Assembly: GCA_963739795.1 (NCBI GenBank)
Contig: CAVUBL010000017.1
Location: 248,001-312,000, forward strand
DNA length: 64,000 bases
From: CAVUBL01 sp963739795
GTDB taxonomy: Bacteria; Acidobacteriota; Thermoanaerobaculia; Multivoradales; DATKCC01
Direction: 5' to 3'
Position numbers and translations under genes: made by a program. Positions 8,011 through 18,072 of this stretch are shown here, piece after piece. Below the pieces are notes generated by a model. It did not search any database. It saw only the letters and a list, made by a program, of their open reading frames with translations, and was not told the DNA's origin. Each line of letters starts with the position of its first letter. The first letter of the stretch is position 1.

Positions 8011-9561
8011 GTGACCGCCGTGAGCTCCGACCCCCGATCGTCCCGAGCATCCCGAGCATCCCGAGCATCCCGGCCGTTCGGATCTCGGCGCCGAGCGGCG
8101 TCCGGCGGCGCCCTCGCCCTCGCCTGCCTCCTGGGCGCCCTCGCGGCCTGCGCCGGCGGCGCCGGCCCGAAGCCCCCCGAGCCTGCGGCGCCTGGGCGGC
8201 TCACCCTGGGGCCGGGCGACCGGATCCTGGTTCTGGCACCCCATCCGGACGACGAGGTGCTGTGCTGCGGCGGAGTCCTCCAGGAGGCCGTCGCCCGCGG
8301 CCTGCCTGTGCGCGTGGTCTTTCTGACCCACGGCGACTCCAACGAGTGGTCCTTCCTGGCCTACCGCAAGCGGCCGGAGGTGACCCCGCGAGCGGCGCGG
8401 GCGTTGGGGGAGGTCCGCCGGCGGGAGGCGCTCGCCGCGGCCGACCGGCTCGGTGTGCCCCGCGACCGCCTGACCTTCCTCGGCTACCCGGACCACGGCA
8501 CCCTCTCGATCCTGCTCTCGCACTGGGGAAAGCGCCCGCCCTACCGCGGCCCCCTCACGCGGGCCCGGGCGGTGCCGTACGCGACGGCCTTGCGGCCGGG
8601 CGCTCCGTACGAGGGGGAGCAGGTGCTCGCCGACCTCGAGACGGTCCTCCGGGAATTCCGCCCGACCAAGATCTTCCTGCCGCACCCCGCCGACCACCAT
8701 CCCGATCACGCCGCCCTCTACCTCTTCACCCGGATCGCCCTCTGGGATCTTGCCGGGGCGGTGGACGGGGCGAGCCCGGTGAGCGCCACGCTCCAGCCTT
8801 ACCTGGTGCACTTCCCGGGCTGGCCGCGGCCGGCCGGGAGCCACTCCGAGCTGCCCCTCGAGCCGCCCCGCGTCCTCGCCGCGGCCGGAAGCTGGCGCCA
8901 GCTTCCCCTCACCGGGGCCGAGGAACGGATCAAGGCCGAGGCGCTCCGCGCCCACCGCACCCAGTACGGCTACAGCGCCCGGCACCTGCTGCCCTTCGTG
9001 CGCACCGACGAGCTGTTCGGAAACCTGCCGCCGGTCGAGCTGGGAGCTGGAGACGCGCCGGTGCTGCGCGACGAGGAGGGACGGGCCGCGGAGGCCGTGG
9101 ATGTGCCTGAGGACCTGCTGGGCGGGGCCGCCGGGCTCTTCATTGCCCTCGATAGCCTGCGCCCGGAGCTCGCCGGCGACCGGCTGCGCCTGACGGTGAG
9201 ACTGGACCGTCCGCTAGGGGCCCCCGACCGCCTCGACCTCTACCTGCTCGGCTACCGGGCCGGCCGACTGTTCGCCGGCCTGCCCAAGCTCGACGTGCGC
9301 GTGGGCGAAGCCAGCTTCGCCGTGTTCGACCGGGGGGTGCGACAGGGAGAACACGGCGCGGGCGCGGGCGTAAGGGTCCGTCGGGACGCCGAGGGCCGGG
9401 AGATCACCGTCGACGTGGGGCGCGCAGCCCTGGGCGATCCGGACCGGTGCCTGCTGGGCGCCGAGACGTCGAGCGATCTGCTGCCCCTCGACCGGGTGAG
9501 CTGGCGGGTGCTCGAGCTGCCGCGACGGCCCTCGGCGCCGGCGGTCCCGGTCCCGGGATGA
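8011..9561 (+). CDS. PIG-L/LmbE-family deacetylase, probable lipoprotein
   Basis: This 516-residue protein has the metal-binding signature HPDDE at 78-82 and a second cluster HPADHHPDHA near 225-234, typical of PIG-L/LmbE zinc N-deacetylases acting on GlcNAc-type sugars. The N-terminus has a hydrophobic stretch ending LAAC (about residues 44-47), a lipobox, so the enzyme is probably membrane-anchored outside the cytoplasm. Residues 11-20 (SRASRASRAS) come from a 9-bp tandem repeat. The last 150 or so residues are an extra beta-rich domain. The start is GTG at 8011, and a GTG at 8020 is an alternative. The sugar substrate cannot be told from sequence. Confidence 0.85.
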   Translation: MTAVSSDPRSSRASRASRASRPFGSRRRAASGGALALACLLGALAACAGGAGPKPPEPAAPGRLTLGPGDRILVLAPHPDDEVLCCGGVLQEAVARGLPVRVVFLTHGDSNEWSFLAYRKRPEVTPRAARALGEVRRREALAAADRLGVPRDRLTFLGYPDHGTLSILLSHWGKRPPYRGPLTRARAVPYATALRPGAPYEGEQVLADLETVLREFRPTKIFLPHPADHHPDHAALYLFTRIALWDLAGAVDGASPVSATLQPYLVHFPGWPRPAGSHSELPLEPPRVLAAAGSWRQLPLTGAEERIKAEALRAHRTQYGYSARHLLPFVRTDELFGNLPPVELGAGDAPVLRDEEGRAAEAVDVPEDLLGGAAGLFIALDSLRPELAGDRLRLTVRLDRPLGAPDRLDLYLLGYRAGRLFAGLPKLDVRVGEASFAVFDRGVRQGEHGAGAGVRVRRDAEGREITVDVGRAALGDPDRCLLGAETSSDLLPLDRVSWRVLELPRRPSAPAVPVPG

Positions 9562-9592
9562 GGTCGTTCCGCCGACTCCTCCCGCCGAGACC

Positions 9593-9598
9593 TATAAT
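9593..9598 (+). promoter_or_regulatory. -10 box TATAAT, leaderless-type start of pcnB
   Basis: A perfect TATAAT stands 6 bases before the GTG start of pcnB, where transcription would begin at or next to the start codon. No Shine-Dalgarno fits in that gap. No good -35 box is seen. Confidence 0.55.
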
Positions 9599-9604
9599 GC
9601 CGGC

Positions 9605-10900
9605 GTGGACGACGAGAGCGGGCAACAACCGCGGATTCTCGACCGGTCCGAGCACAACATCTCCCGCAGCAACATCGATCCCCACACCCTGAAGGTCCTC
9701 TACCGGCTCCACAACTCCGGCAAGAAGGCATACATGGTGGGCGGGGCGGTGCGGGACCTGCTGCTCGATCGGCAGCCGAAGGACTTCGACGTGGGCACCG
9801 ATGCGCGCCCCGGGGAGATCCGGCGTCTGTTCCGTAACAGCCGCATCATCGGCCGCCGGTTCCGTCTGGCCCACGTCTTCTTCCCCGACGGCGTCGTCGA
9901 GGTTGCAACTTTCCGTCGCGAGCCCTCGCCGGAGGAGCAGGACAGTGGCCAGGACGAGCTGCTGATCACCTCGGACAACACCTACGGCACGCCGCGCCAG
10001 GACGCCTTCCGCCGCGACTTCACGATCAACGCCCTGTTCTACAACATCGCCGACTTTTCGGTGATCGACTACGTGGGCGGCATCGACGACCTCGACGACG
10101 GCCTGATCCGGGTCATCGGGGATCCCGACGTGCGCTTCGCCGAGGATCCGGTCCGCCTGCTCCGGGCGATCGAGTTCGCCGCCCGCCTCGGGTTCGATCT
10201 CGAGGCCGAGACCGCCGCCGGGATCGAGCGCAGCAAGCAGGAGATCGCCAAGGCCTCGCCGGCGCGCCTGACCGAGGAGATCGTCCAGCTCCTGCGTTGC
10301 GGCCACGCCGGCGACGCACTGCAGCTCATGCTCGACTTCGGCCTGCTCGAGGAGCTGCTGCCGGAGGTGTACGCCATGGTCGCCGCCGACGAGCGGGGCC
10401 TCGGCTCGTTCAACCGCATCCCGGTGGTCTTCGACGAGATGGTCGAGGAGGGCCGCGAGCTCGAGGACGCGGGCGTGTTGGCGGCGCTGCTGCTCCCCAC
10501 GGTGCTCCTGCGGCGCTACGACATCGAGGGGGTGGACGACCATCCCATGAGCCGGGCGGGCCTCGAGGCCATGGTGGACGAGGTGGTGGAGCCCTTCTCC
10601 TCCCGCTTCAGCCTGTCGCGCGCCCGTTCGGAGCGCGTGGTCGGCGCCCTCAAGGTCTTCCTGCGCATGTGCGAGCCGGAGTGGAGCGTCGAGGCCCAGC
10701 GGCGCTTCGCCGTGCGCCGGTACTTCGACGAGGCGCTGCTCCTGTTCGAGATCCTGACCCGCGCCACCGGCGAGGGAAGCGAGGTCGTCGCCGCCTGGCA
10801 GGAGGCGGCCCGCAACCGGCCGGAGCCGCGCCCCGATTCCCGTCCGGGCGCCGGCGACCGGCGGCGGCCCCGCCGCAGGCGCCGCAAGAGGCGCCGATGA
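9605..10900 (+). CDS. pcnB: Poly(A) polymerase I / CCA-adding-type nucleotidyltransferase
   Basis: This 431-residue class II polynucleotide nucleotidyltransferase has GGAVRD at 46-51, catalytic DFD at 60-62 and RRFRLAHVFF at 84-93. The long N-terminal lead (ISRSNIDPHTLKVLYRL) is typical of PcnB rather than tRNA CCA-adding enzyme. PcnB adds 3' poly(A) tails that promote RNA decay, though a CCA-adding role cannot be excluded. The C-terminus ends in a very basic RRPRRRRRKRRR tail, likely RNA-binding. The start is GTG directly behind a TATAAT box. Confidence 0.88.
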   Translation: MDDESGQQPRILDRSEHNISRSNIDPHTLKVLYRLHNSGKKAYMVGGAVRDLLLDRQPKDFDVGTDARPGEIRRLFRNSRIIGRRFRLAHVFFPDGVVEVATFRREPSPEEQDSGQDELLITSDNTYGTPRQDAFRRDFTINALFYNIADFSVIDYVGGIDDLDDGLIRVIGDPDVRFAEDPVRLLRAIEFAARLGFDLEAETAAGIERSKQEIAKASPARLTEEIVQLLRCGHAGDALQLMLDFGLLEELLPEVYAMVAADERGLGSFNRIPVVFDEMVEEGRELEDAGVLAALLLPTVLLRRYDIEGVDDHPMSRAGLEAMVDEVVEPFSSRFSLSRARSERVVGALKVFLRMCEPEWSVEAQRRFAVRRYFDEALLLFEILTRATGEGSEVVAAWQEAARNRPEPRPDSRPGAGDRRRPRRRRRKRRR

Positions 10901-10984
10901 GCCACCCCTGAACCGATCGGGGCTGTTACACTCGTTCTGCGACCCCCATTCCCAGCAAACTCATCTCAGATCCGAGGACCACGC

Positions 10985-11689
10985 ATGAGCTGGATAGCCG
11001 AGTTCTGGCGATCGACCCTGGCCAAGAAGGCGGCGATGGCGGTGAGCGGCATCGTCCTCTTCGGCTTCGTCTTCTTCCACATGGTGGGGAACCTGAAGCT
11101 CTACCTGCCGGTCTACACGGCGGGGCCCCACGCCGGCATGCACCCCCTGAACGTCTACGCCGAGTGGCTGCGCGAGATGGGCTCGCCCCTGTTTCCCCAC
11201 GAGGGGGCCCTGTGGATCGCCCGGCTGGTGCTGCTGGCCGCGGTGGCCGTCCACATGTGGGCCGCCTGGCAGCTCACGCGGCTGAACTGGAAGGGGCGGC
11301 CGGCGAGCTACGCGGTGACCGAGCGCGTGCAACTCGATTACGCCTCGCGCACCATGCGCTGGGGCGGGGTGATCATCGCCCTGTTCGTCGTCTACCACCT
11401 CCTCCACCTGACCACCGGCACGCTCCACCACGACTTCGTGCGCGGGGACGTCTACCACAACGTGGTGGCGGGCTTTTCCGTCTGGTGGGTGTCGGCGATC
11501 TACATCGTCGCCAACCTGTTCCTGGGGCTGCACCTCTACCACGGCCTGTGGAGCTTGTTCCAGAGCCTGGGTTGGAACCATCCGACCTTCAACCCCTGGC
11601 GCCGCAAGTTCGCCGTCACCTTCGCCGTGATCGTCACGGCGGGTAACCTCTCGTTCCCGCTGGCCGTCCTCACCGGACTGGTCCACTGA
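10985..11689 (+). CDS. sdhC: Succinate dehydrogenase cytochrome b558-type membrane subunit
   Basis: This 234-residue integral membrane protein has about five hydrophobic helices and conserved histidines (FFHMVGNLK, VHMWAAW, YHLLHLTTG, LHLYHGLW) fitting di-haem ligation in the B. subtilis-type SdhC/FrdC family. It anchors the SdhAB head and passes electrons to quinone. It is the first gene of sdhC-A-B, with only 20 bases before sdhA. The ATG at 10985 follows a weak GAGG site. As in other b558-type enzymes there is no separate sdhD. Confidence 0.93.
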   Translation: MSWIAEFWRSTLAKKAAMAVSGIVLFGFVFFHMVGNLKLYLPVYTAGPHAGMHPLNVYAEWLREMGSPLFPHEGALWIARLVLLAAVAVHMWAAWQLTRLNWKGRPASYAVTERVQLDYASRTMRWGGVIIALFVVYHLLHLTTGTLHHDFVRGDVYHNVVAGFSVWWVSAIYIVANLFLGLHLYHGLWSLFQSLGWNHPTFNPWRRKFAVTFAVIVTAGNLSFPLAVLTGLVH

Positions 11690-11709
11690 CCTCGCAAGGG
11701 AGAACAGCC

Positions 11710-13622
<1,913 letters not shown>

Positions 13623-13623
<1 letters not shown>

Positions 13624-14390
13624 TGGACCTCACCCTGAACGTCTGGCGGCAACCGGGCCCCGACGCCCCCGGCCGGCTCGTGGAGTACAAGGCGACCGAC
13701 ATCAGCCCGGACATGTCTTTCCTCGAGATGCTCGACCTGGTCAACGAGCGCCTGATCGACAAGGGCGAGCGGCCGATCGAGTTCGGTCATGACTGCCGGG
13801 AGGGCATCTGCGGCGCCTGCGGCATGATGATCAACGGCGAGGCCCACGGGCCCATGCGCCTGACGACGACTTGCCAGCTTCACATGCGGCACTTCAAGGA
13901 CGGCGACAAGATCACGATCGAGCCCTGGCGCTCGGCGGCGTTTCCGGTGCTCCAGGACCTGGTAGTAGACCGCTCGGCCTTCGACCGGGTGATCGAGGCC
14001 GGAGGCTATGTTTCGGTGAACACGGGCGAGGCGCCGGAGGCGAACTCGATGCCGGTGCCGAAGGAGAACGCCGACGCCGCCTTCGACGCGGCCACCTGCA
14101 TCGGCTGCGGGGCCTGCGTGGCCCAGTGCCCCAACGGCGCCGCGCAGCTCTTCGTCTCGGCGAAGGTCGCGCACTTGGGGCTCCTGCCCCAGGGACAGAG
14201 CGAGCGGCACACGCGGGTGCTGGAGATGGTGGAAGAGATGGAGCGGCAGGCCTTCGGTGCCTGCTCGAACTTCCGGGAGTGCGAGGCGGTCTGCCCGAAG
14301 GGCATCTCCATCGACTGGATCGCGCGGATGAACCGGGACTTCCTGCGGGCCAAATTCAAGGGGCGTCAGAAGCCGCCGCTGGCGGGGTAG
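13623..14390 (+). CDS. sdhB: Succinate dehydrogenase iron-sulfur subunit
   Basis: This 255-residue protein starts at the ATG overlapping the sdhA stop. The [2Fe-2S] cysteines are C58, C63, C66 and C84 (DCREGICGACG and TTTC). The ferredoxin-like second half carries CIGCGACVAQCP (C159, C162, C165, C169) and a further set at C214, C220 and C224 (CSNFRECEAVCP), giving ligands for the [4Fe-4S] and [3Fe-4S] centres. It relays electrons from the SdhA flavin to the SdhC haem/quinone site. It is the last gene of the operon. Confidence 0.95.
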
Positions 14391-14452
14391 GGCGGGGGAG
14401 AGGAAGCCGGAGGGCTTGGTGCCGAGACCGCCGGGGCCGGGGTGTCCACGAA

Positions 14453-14533
14453 GGGCGTCCGCCCTCCGGCGCGGCTCGGGTGCCGAGGGCTGCGGACGTT
14501 GCCCTCGCCTGACATCGCCACCGCGCGGGATCG
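14453..14533. repeat. Dispersed GC-rich repeat S, copy 1
   Basis: The stretch between sdhB and hicB (14391-14713) has no credible gene. It holds two copies of a roughly 80-bp repeat with the cores GTCCGCCCTCCGGC, GTTGCCCTCGCCTG and GCCACCGCGCGGGA. This copy matches the one at 18197-18278 well. Confidence 0.6.
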
Positions 14534-14627
14534 CCACTGCCCTCCCACGGTCCTTGCTTGCTGCGCGGGCGCTGACACCTCCGGGCGGACGCCCTTCTTG
14601 GACAGCCCGGCCCCTACCGTTCGGTGG

Positions 14628-14711
14628 CTTCCGCCCTCCGGCTCGGCCTGGGGGATGGGGGTGAAGGCTGTGGGCGTGGGCCTCGGCTGGCAGCGCCGCC
14701 GCCCGGCGACG
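14628..14711. repeat. Dispersed GC-rich repeat S, degenerate copy 2
   Basis: This segment starts TTCCGCCCTCCGGCTCGGCC and ends GGCTGGCAGCGCCGCCGCCC. It matches the two ends of repeat S, but its middle has diverged. Confidence 0.45.
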
Positions 14712-14713
14712 TG

Positions 14714-14929
14714 CTATGCGGCGCCCACTTCGATCAGCGTGCAGGAGGAGCTTGGGGGAGGGACGGCTTCTCCGACCTCGCGCAGGCCTTCGATGTGGAA
14801 GGCGATGGCCTCCTGGATGAGGAGGCGGACCTCCGCCTCGGAGTCTGCCGCCGCGATGCAACCCGGCAAGTCGGGAACATACGCGCCGAAGCTCGACTCG
14901 CCCTTCTCGATGACGACCAGGTAGCGCAT
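14714..14929 (-). CDS. hicB: HicB-family antitoxin
   Basis: This 71-residue protein (MRYLVVIEKGESSFGAYVPD, then LPGCIAAADSEAEV) is a HicB N-terminal-type fold with no added DNA-binding domain. HicB proteins bind and neutralise the mRNA-targeting toxin HicA. The start at 14929 has a GGAGTAGAGG site just before it. It lies 4 bases downstream of the hicA remnant in the usual hicA-hicB order. The toxin gene carries an in-frame stop, so this appears to be an orphaned but intact antitoxin. Confidence 0.85.
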   Translation of the reverse strand: MRYLVVIEKGESSFGAYVPDLPGCIAAADSEAEVRLLIQEAIAFHIEGLREVGEAVPPPSSSCTLIEVGAA

Positions 14930-14933
14930 TCCT

Positions 14934-15131
14934 CTACTCCTTCCCGCCGAGGAGCCCTGCTTGCTTCGGGGCACTGCGAAGTGTACCAACAGGAACGTCG
15001 ACGCCGGGCTTCCCCGCCACGGTCACGGCGCCTGGCGTGGTCGGATGGCGAAACTACCGATGACTTCCGCGGGTCCGAGCGAGCACCCAACCGTCGTCCT
15101 TGAGCATCCGGATGAGACCGCGAACCTTCAC
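14934..15131 (-). pseudogene. hicA: hicA toxin gene interrupted by an in-frame amber codon
   Basis: Reading from GTG at 15131 gives VKVRGLIRMLKDDGWVLART followed by RGSHR, a TAG at 15054-15056, then FRHPTTPGAVTVAG and VPVGTLRSAPKQAGL before the natural stop. This is a full 65-codon HicA. The dsRNA-binding-like fold and the catalytic His24 of GSHR are recognisable, with TAG where most HicA proteins have glutamine (CAG), a single C-to-T change. The usual RSxLKQAG also reads RSAPKQAG. It is too short for routine ORF calls. The toxin is probably inactive unless the stop is suppressed. Confidence 0.8.
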
Positions 15132-15241
15132 CGAATAACCTCGTTGCCCGCGAGCCTACAGCGGGCCGTGACCGGGCCGCTCGGCGACTTCGTAGCGCAG
15201 GCGGACGACTCCGTCGGGATGGCTGGTCGAGGAGAGCAAGC

Positions 15242-15859
15242 TCAGGGAGACATCGCGGTGGTGGGGGGCGGCAAGGGGGATGGCCTCGCCGATGGGCACT
15301 CTTTTCCCTCGATCCGGCTGTCGCAAACCGCGACGGAGCGCAGGAACTGCATCCAGGTCACGATCTCGTCGTCGCTCAAGGGTACGTCGTCCGGGTCGAA
15401 GGTGCCGGTTCGCCAGGCCTTCTGGACTACGTAGAACTTGTCTTTCCCCTCGAGGCTCTTGATGAAGGTCACCTCGCCCATCTGAGTCTGCGGGTTGGTG
15501 GGGCAGAAGAGCTGGAACACCTTGACCTGGTATCCGTGCTCCTGTGCTGTCGCGATGAGGTTCGTGTACCCGTCCTTACACGCCTGCCGGCCCAGCGAGT
15601 CGAACTTCTGGAAGAAGGTCGCGTTGTCCATCTCGGGAGCGAACAGTTGGACCGTGATCATCTCGCTCCACTGGTCCACCGTCTCGCCCTTGGGCACGTA
15701 TTCGTCCATCTCGCCCCGGTCCGTCTGATGGCGATACCCGAGCTCGTACCCTGCCGGGATCTCGACCAGGAGGTTCTCTCCGGTCAAGGCCTGTTGGGCG
15801 AACGCCGGGGCCAGGACGAGGAAGCAGCAGGTCGTCCCAACGGCGAGAGCTCTCTTCAT
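15242..15859 (-). CDS. Exported protein of unknown function
   Basis: This 205-residue protein starts at the ATG preceded by GAGGAG. A signal peptide (MKRALAVGTTCCFLVLAPAF, then an AQQ cleavage region) leads to a mature domain containing IPAGYELGYRHQTDRGEMDE and an IVTWMQFLRSVAVC-like end. Four cysteines (CKDG, LFCP, VAVC, KECP) could form disulfides. No catalytic motif is recognised. Its upstream region is occupied by repeat A3, which may supply or disturb its promoter. Confidence 0.75.
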   Translation of the reverse strand: MKRALAVGTTCCFLVLAPAFAQQALTGENLLVEIPAGYELGYRHQTDRGEMDEYVPKGETVDQWSEMITVQLFAPEMDNATFFQKFDSLGRQACKDGYTNLIATAQEHGYQVKVFQLFCPTNPQTQMGEVTFIKSLEGKDKFYVVQKAWRTGTFDPDDVPLSDDEIVTWMQFLRSVAVCDSRIEGKECPSARPSPLPPPTTAMSP

Positions 15860-15955
15860 GGTCCAACTCCTCTTCACCCATCTTGTTCGGGGGCTCTTCG
15901 GCCGGACCACTAGTCGTCCACGCCCGGCGAGTCCAGATGTTGGAACGCCGGGTGC

Positions 15956-16224
15956 GCGCGGCAGAAACGCGCAGTCGCGTTGCGAGCGCCGTGGGGCCGG
16001 ATACGAGGCACCGCGACGCAGGCGATGCCGAGCGATCGTCGAGGAGCGGGAACGAAGTAGACGGCTCCACACCGCCGCAACCCTCTGGGCGCAAGGGGGT
16101 TACGGGGTGTCTCTGGCGTTGCTCGTCGTCTACGATGTCCCCGCATCGCCTCCTCCTCGCGCCTTGGATCCACCCCGTAAGACCCTTGCGCGCGGCTACG
16201 TGTTTCTGCCGCGCAGACTCCTAG
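15956..16224. repeat. Inverted-repeat element A, copy 3 (inverted, left end damaged)
   Basis: This is the same element as 4988-5266 but reversed. The right end carries GTTTCTGCCGCGCAGACTCC followed by TAG. The left end begins only at GCGCGGCAGAAAC, so the outer CTAGGAGTCT has been lost. Element B copy 3 follows directly. Confidence 0.82.
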
Positions 16225-16403
16225 CCTGGACTATTCATGAGGCGCCGTAGCGAGAGGCGCAAGTGTGTGTGAGATCAGGGCGCACGTAGCGATGAGAGAC
16301 GCAGGCGTACTGGACGGTACGTTGAGGAGCGAAGAGCGAGTACGCCCTGAGATCGCGTGCAATTGCGGCTCGTAGTAGGTGGCTCATGAATAGTCCAGGC
16401 TAG
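16225..16403. repeat. Inverted-repeat element B, copy 3 (full length)
   Basis: This element of about 178 bp runs from CCTGGACTATTCATGAG to CTCATGAATAGTCCAGGC. It is inverted relative to the copy at 7048-7223. Its right-hand CTAG lies over the 3' end of vapC and supplies that gene's TAG stop codon. Confidence 0.82.
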
Positions 16404-16801
16404 CGGGGTTCGGTGCGCTTCAGGCCTTCAATGTCGTCGAAGTCGTCGTCGAAGCTGGAGATCTGGCCGCCGGTGTGCTCGAGCGCCACGGCGGCGTGGA
16501 GGGCGTCGCGCGCCATGAGGCTCGGGTAGCTATCCAGCAGCTCGCGGGCCGCGTCCAGGATCGACGCGGTGACGGGCAGCACCGCGGGAACCAGGGTGCG
16601 GGCGAGGTCGTAGACCCGCCGGCCGTCTTCCCAGCGCCGGATGGCGCGGTACCGGTGGAGGATCTCCTGCAGGGTCTCGGCGTCGACGACCCCGTCGACC
16701 TGGCCCGACGCCACGCGATCCAGGAACCGGCCGGCGGGCGCCTTGTTCGGATGGTCGGCGCCGCCGGCGTACATGAAGAGGTTGGTGTCGAGCAGGATCA
16801 C
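16400..16801 (-). CDS. vapC: PIN-domain ribonuclease toxin of a VapBC pair
   Basis: This 133-residue PIN protein starts at the GTG at 16801, which overlaps the antitoxin stop as GTGA. It has the first acidic motif LLDTNLFMYA, a conserved glutamate in DAETLQEILHRY, MARDALHAAVA with the central aspartate, and a final acidic patch SSFDDDFDDIEG. The four-acid Mg2+ site of VapC nucleases is therefore present, and the gene looks functional. Its stop codon lies in the terminal repeat of element B3, so the natural C-terminus may have been trimmed or replaced. Confidence 0.88.
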   Translation of the reverse strand: MILLDTNLFMYAGGADHPNKAPAGRFLDRVASGQVDGVVDAETLQEILHRYRAIRRWEDGRRVYDLARTLVPAVLPVTASILDAARELLDSYPSLMARDALHAAVALEHTGGQISSFDDDFDDIEGLKRTEPR

Positions 16802-17094
16802 CGCGAGCTTGCCTTGCGACCGGAGCGGCGTCGCCGGTCTTTCGCCGGCAGGATCTCCTCGGGCTTCGGCACCGACTGCCGCTTCATCTCGCCGGGCTCT
16901 CCGACCGGGAGATCGAGGGACAGGAGCTCCTGGAGGGCCCGCCGGCGGTCGTCCTTCGAGGCCAGGCCGTACTCGGCGCGGCACGCCCGCCGAACCAGGT
17001 CTCCGAGGCTCGTCCCTTCGCGCTCGGCCCGGCGGGTCAGCTGTTCATGCAAGTCCGGCGGCAGCAGGACCGTCGTCTTCTTCGTGAGCTCCAT
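16798..17094 (-). CDS. vapB: Ribbon-helix-helix antitoxin of the VapBC pair
   Basis: This 98-residue protein begins MELTKKTTVLLPPDLHEQLT, a ribbon-helix-helix/Arc-like strand and helix expected to dimerise and bind the operon operator. The C-terminal half (EILPAKDRRRRSGRK) is basic and extended and would wrap the PIN toxin. The ATG at 17094 has an AGGTGG site. The stop overlaps the toxin GTG, so the pair is coupled. An upstream in-frame ATG at 17163 is less likely because the added residues show no family similarity. Confidence 0.85.
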   Translation of the reverse strand: MELTKKTTVLLPPDLHEQLTRRAEREGTSLGDLVRRACRAEYGLASKDDRRRALQELLSLDLPVGEPGEMKRQSVPKPEEILPAKDRRRRSGRKASSR

Positions 17095-17190
17095 ATCCAC
17101 CTCCGTAGGTGGAGGATAGCACGGATGCTGGGGGCAACCGGCGGCTCCGGCGCCTGAGCGCACTCGCCTCGACGCACGCGCCCCTCGCTC

Positions 17191-17507
17191 TCAGCCAGTG
17201 GACACAGCTCGGCCAGGCCCGGTCGTCGACGTCCTGCGGAAGAGGAGTGCGGGGGACCAGGTCGAGCCGGGGAAGGTGACTGCCCACAGCGCGGCGATCC
17301 AGATCAGCGAGTGGACGTACATCTGGAGCGCGATCAAGGGGAGCAGGAGCCCGTTCGCGGCCAGGAACACGCGGCTCACGCGGTGCAGCCCTCGCCCCGC
17401 GAACACCCGCGCCTCTGGCCGATGTCGTAGGCGAGGCTGAACAGGGTGGCGGGCACGGCGGACCAGAAGCCGATGGCCTTCGTCGAGGGCGAGATTTCGG
17501 GATTCAT
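17191..17507 (-). pseudogene. Frameshifted small multi-helix membrane protein
   Basis: An ATG at 17507 reads MNPEISPSTKAIGFWSAVPA, then TLFSLAYDIGQ, and soon hits a stop. The overlapping frame then gives NGLLLPLIALQMYVHSLIWI followed by AALWAVTFPGSTWSPALLF. Together these look like the first and last helices of a conserved four- to five-helix membrane protein whose middle has been lost and whose frame has shifted. No intact product is possible as written. The function of the family is unknown. Confidence 0.6.
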
Positions 17508-17691
17508 CGTTTCCCTATGCTACGGGTGTTCCGACCATGTCTCGGCGCCCTCCCCGAGAGCCGTGAGTCGTCGGTGCCGAACCGAGGTGCCTCCCGGGTT
17601 CTGAGGACGTCGACGATCGGGAAGCGCTCGATTCGGGACGGCTGTGTGAGCTCATAGGGGGAGGGGCGGGCACCGAATCTCGCCTGCCGGC

Positions 17692-18072
17692 TCAGTGCAC
17701 GACCTCTCCGGACCACTGGTCTCGATGCGCCCAGAAGGGGCACTCCGGGCAGGTCTCGCCCTCCGGGTAGTCGATGCCTTCTTCGTGCGGGCAGCCGATG
17801 ATCCGGTCTGCCACGACCACGGACTTAACCGCGTGCTTGCGGAGGAATTCGAGCACGGACTGCTGGACGTCTTCGTCGCCGCGGATGTCGGCGCCGTCGG
17901 AGAACCAGCGCTCGAGCTCGGAGGGCTCTTCGTCGTCGCCGAGGACGATTCCGACCGCCATCTTGGTGGCCCGCTGGTCGTCGGGGCCGTAGACGGCGAT
18001 GGTTCCGATGGGGTAGCCCCGGAAGCCCTTGCGCGCCTTGCTCCGGATGACTTTGCTGTAGCGATTCATCAT
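17692..18072 (-). CDS. Conserved hypothetical protein with Cys motif CPHEEG...CPECPFW
   Basis: This 126-residue cytoplasmic protein has no signal peptide or membrane helix. The C-terminal segment GCPHEEGIDYPEGETCPECP, then FWAHRDQW, has three cysteines and a histidine arranged like a small zinc site. The middle is acidic (DDEEPSELERWF). SVVVADRIIG looks like a core strand. Two adjacent ATGs are possible starts. The function is not recognised. It is one of few intact genes in this decaying stretch, so it may be under selection. Confidence 0.65.
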   Translation of the reverse strand: MMNRYSKVIRSKARKGFRGYPIGTIAVYGPDDQRATKMAVGIVLGDDEEPSELERWFSDGADIRGDEDVQQSVLEFLRKHAVKSVVVADRIIGCPHEEGIDYPEGETCPECPFWAHRDQWSGEVVH

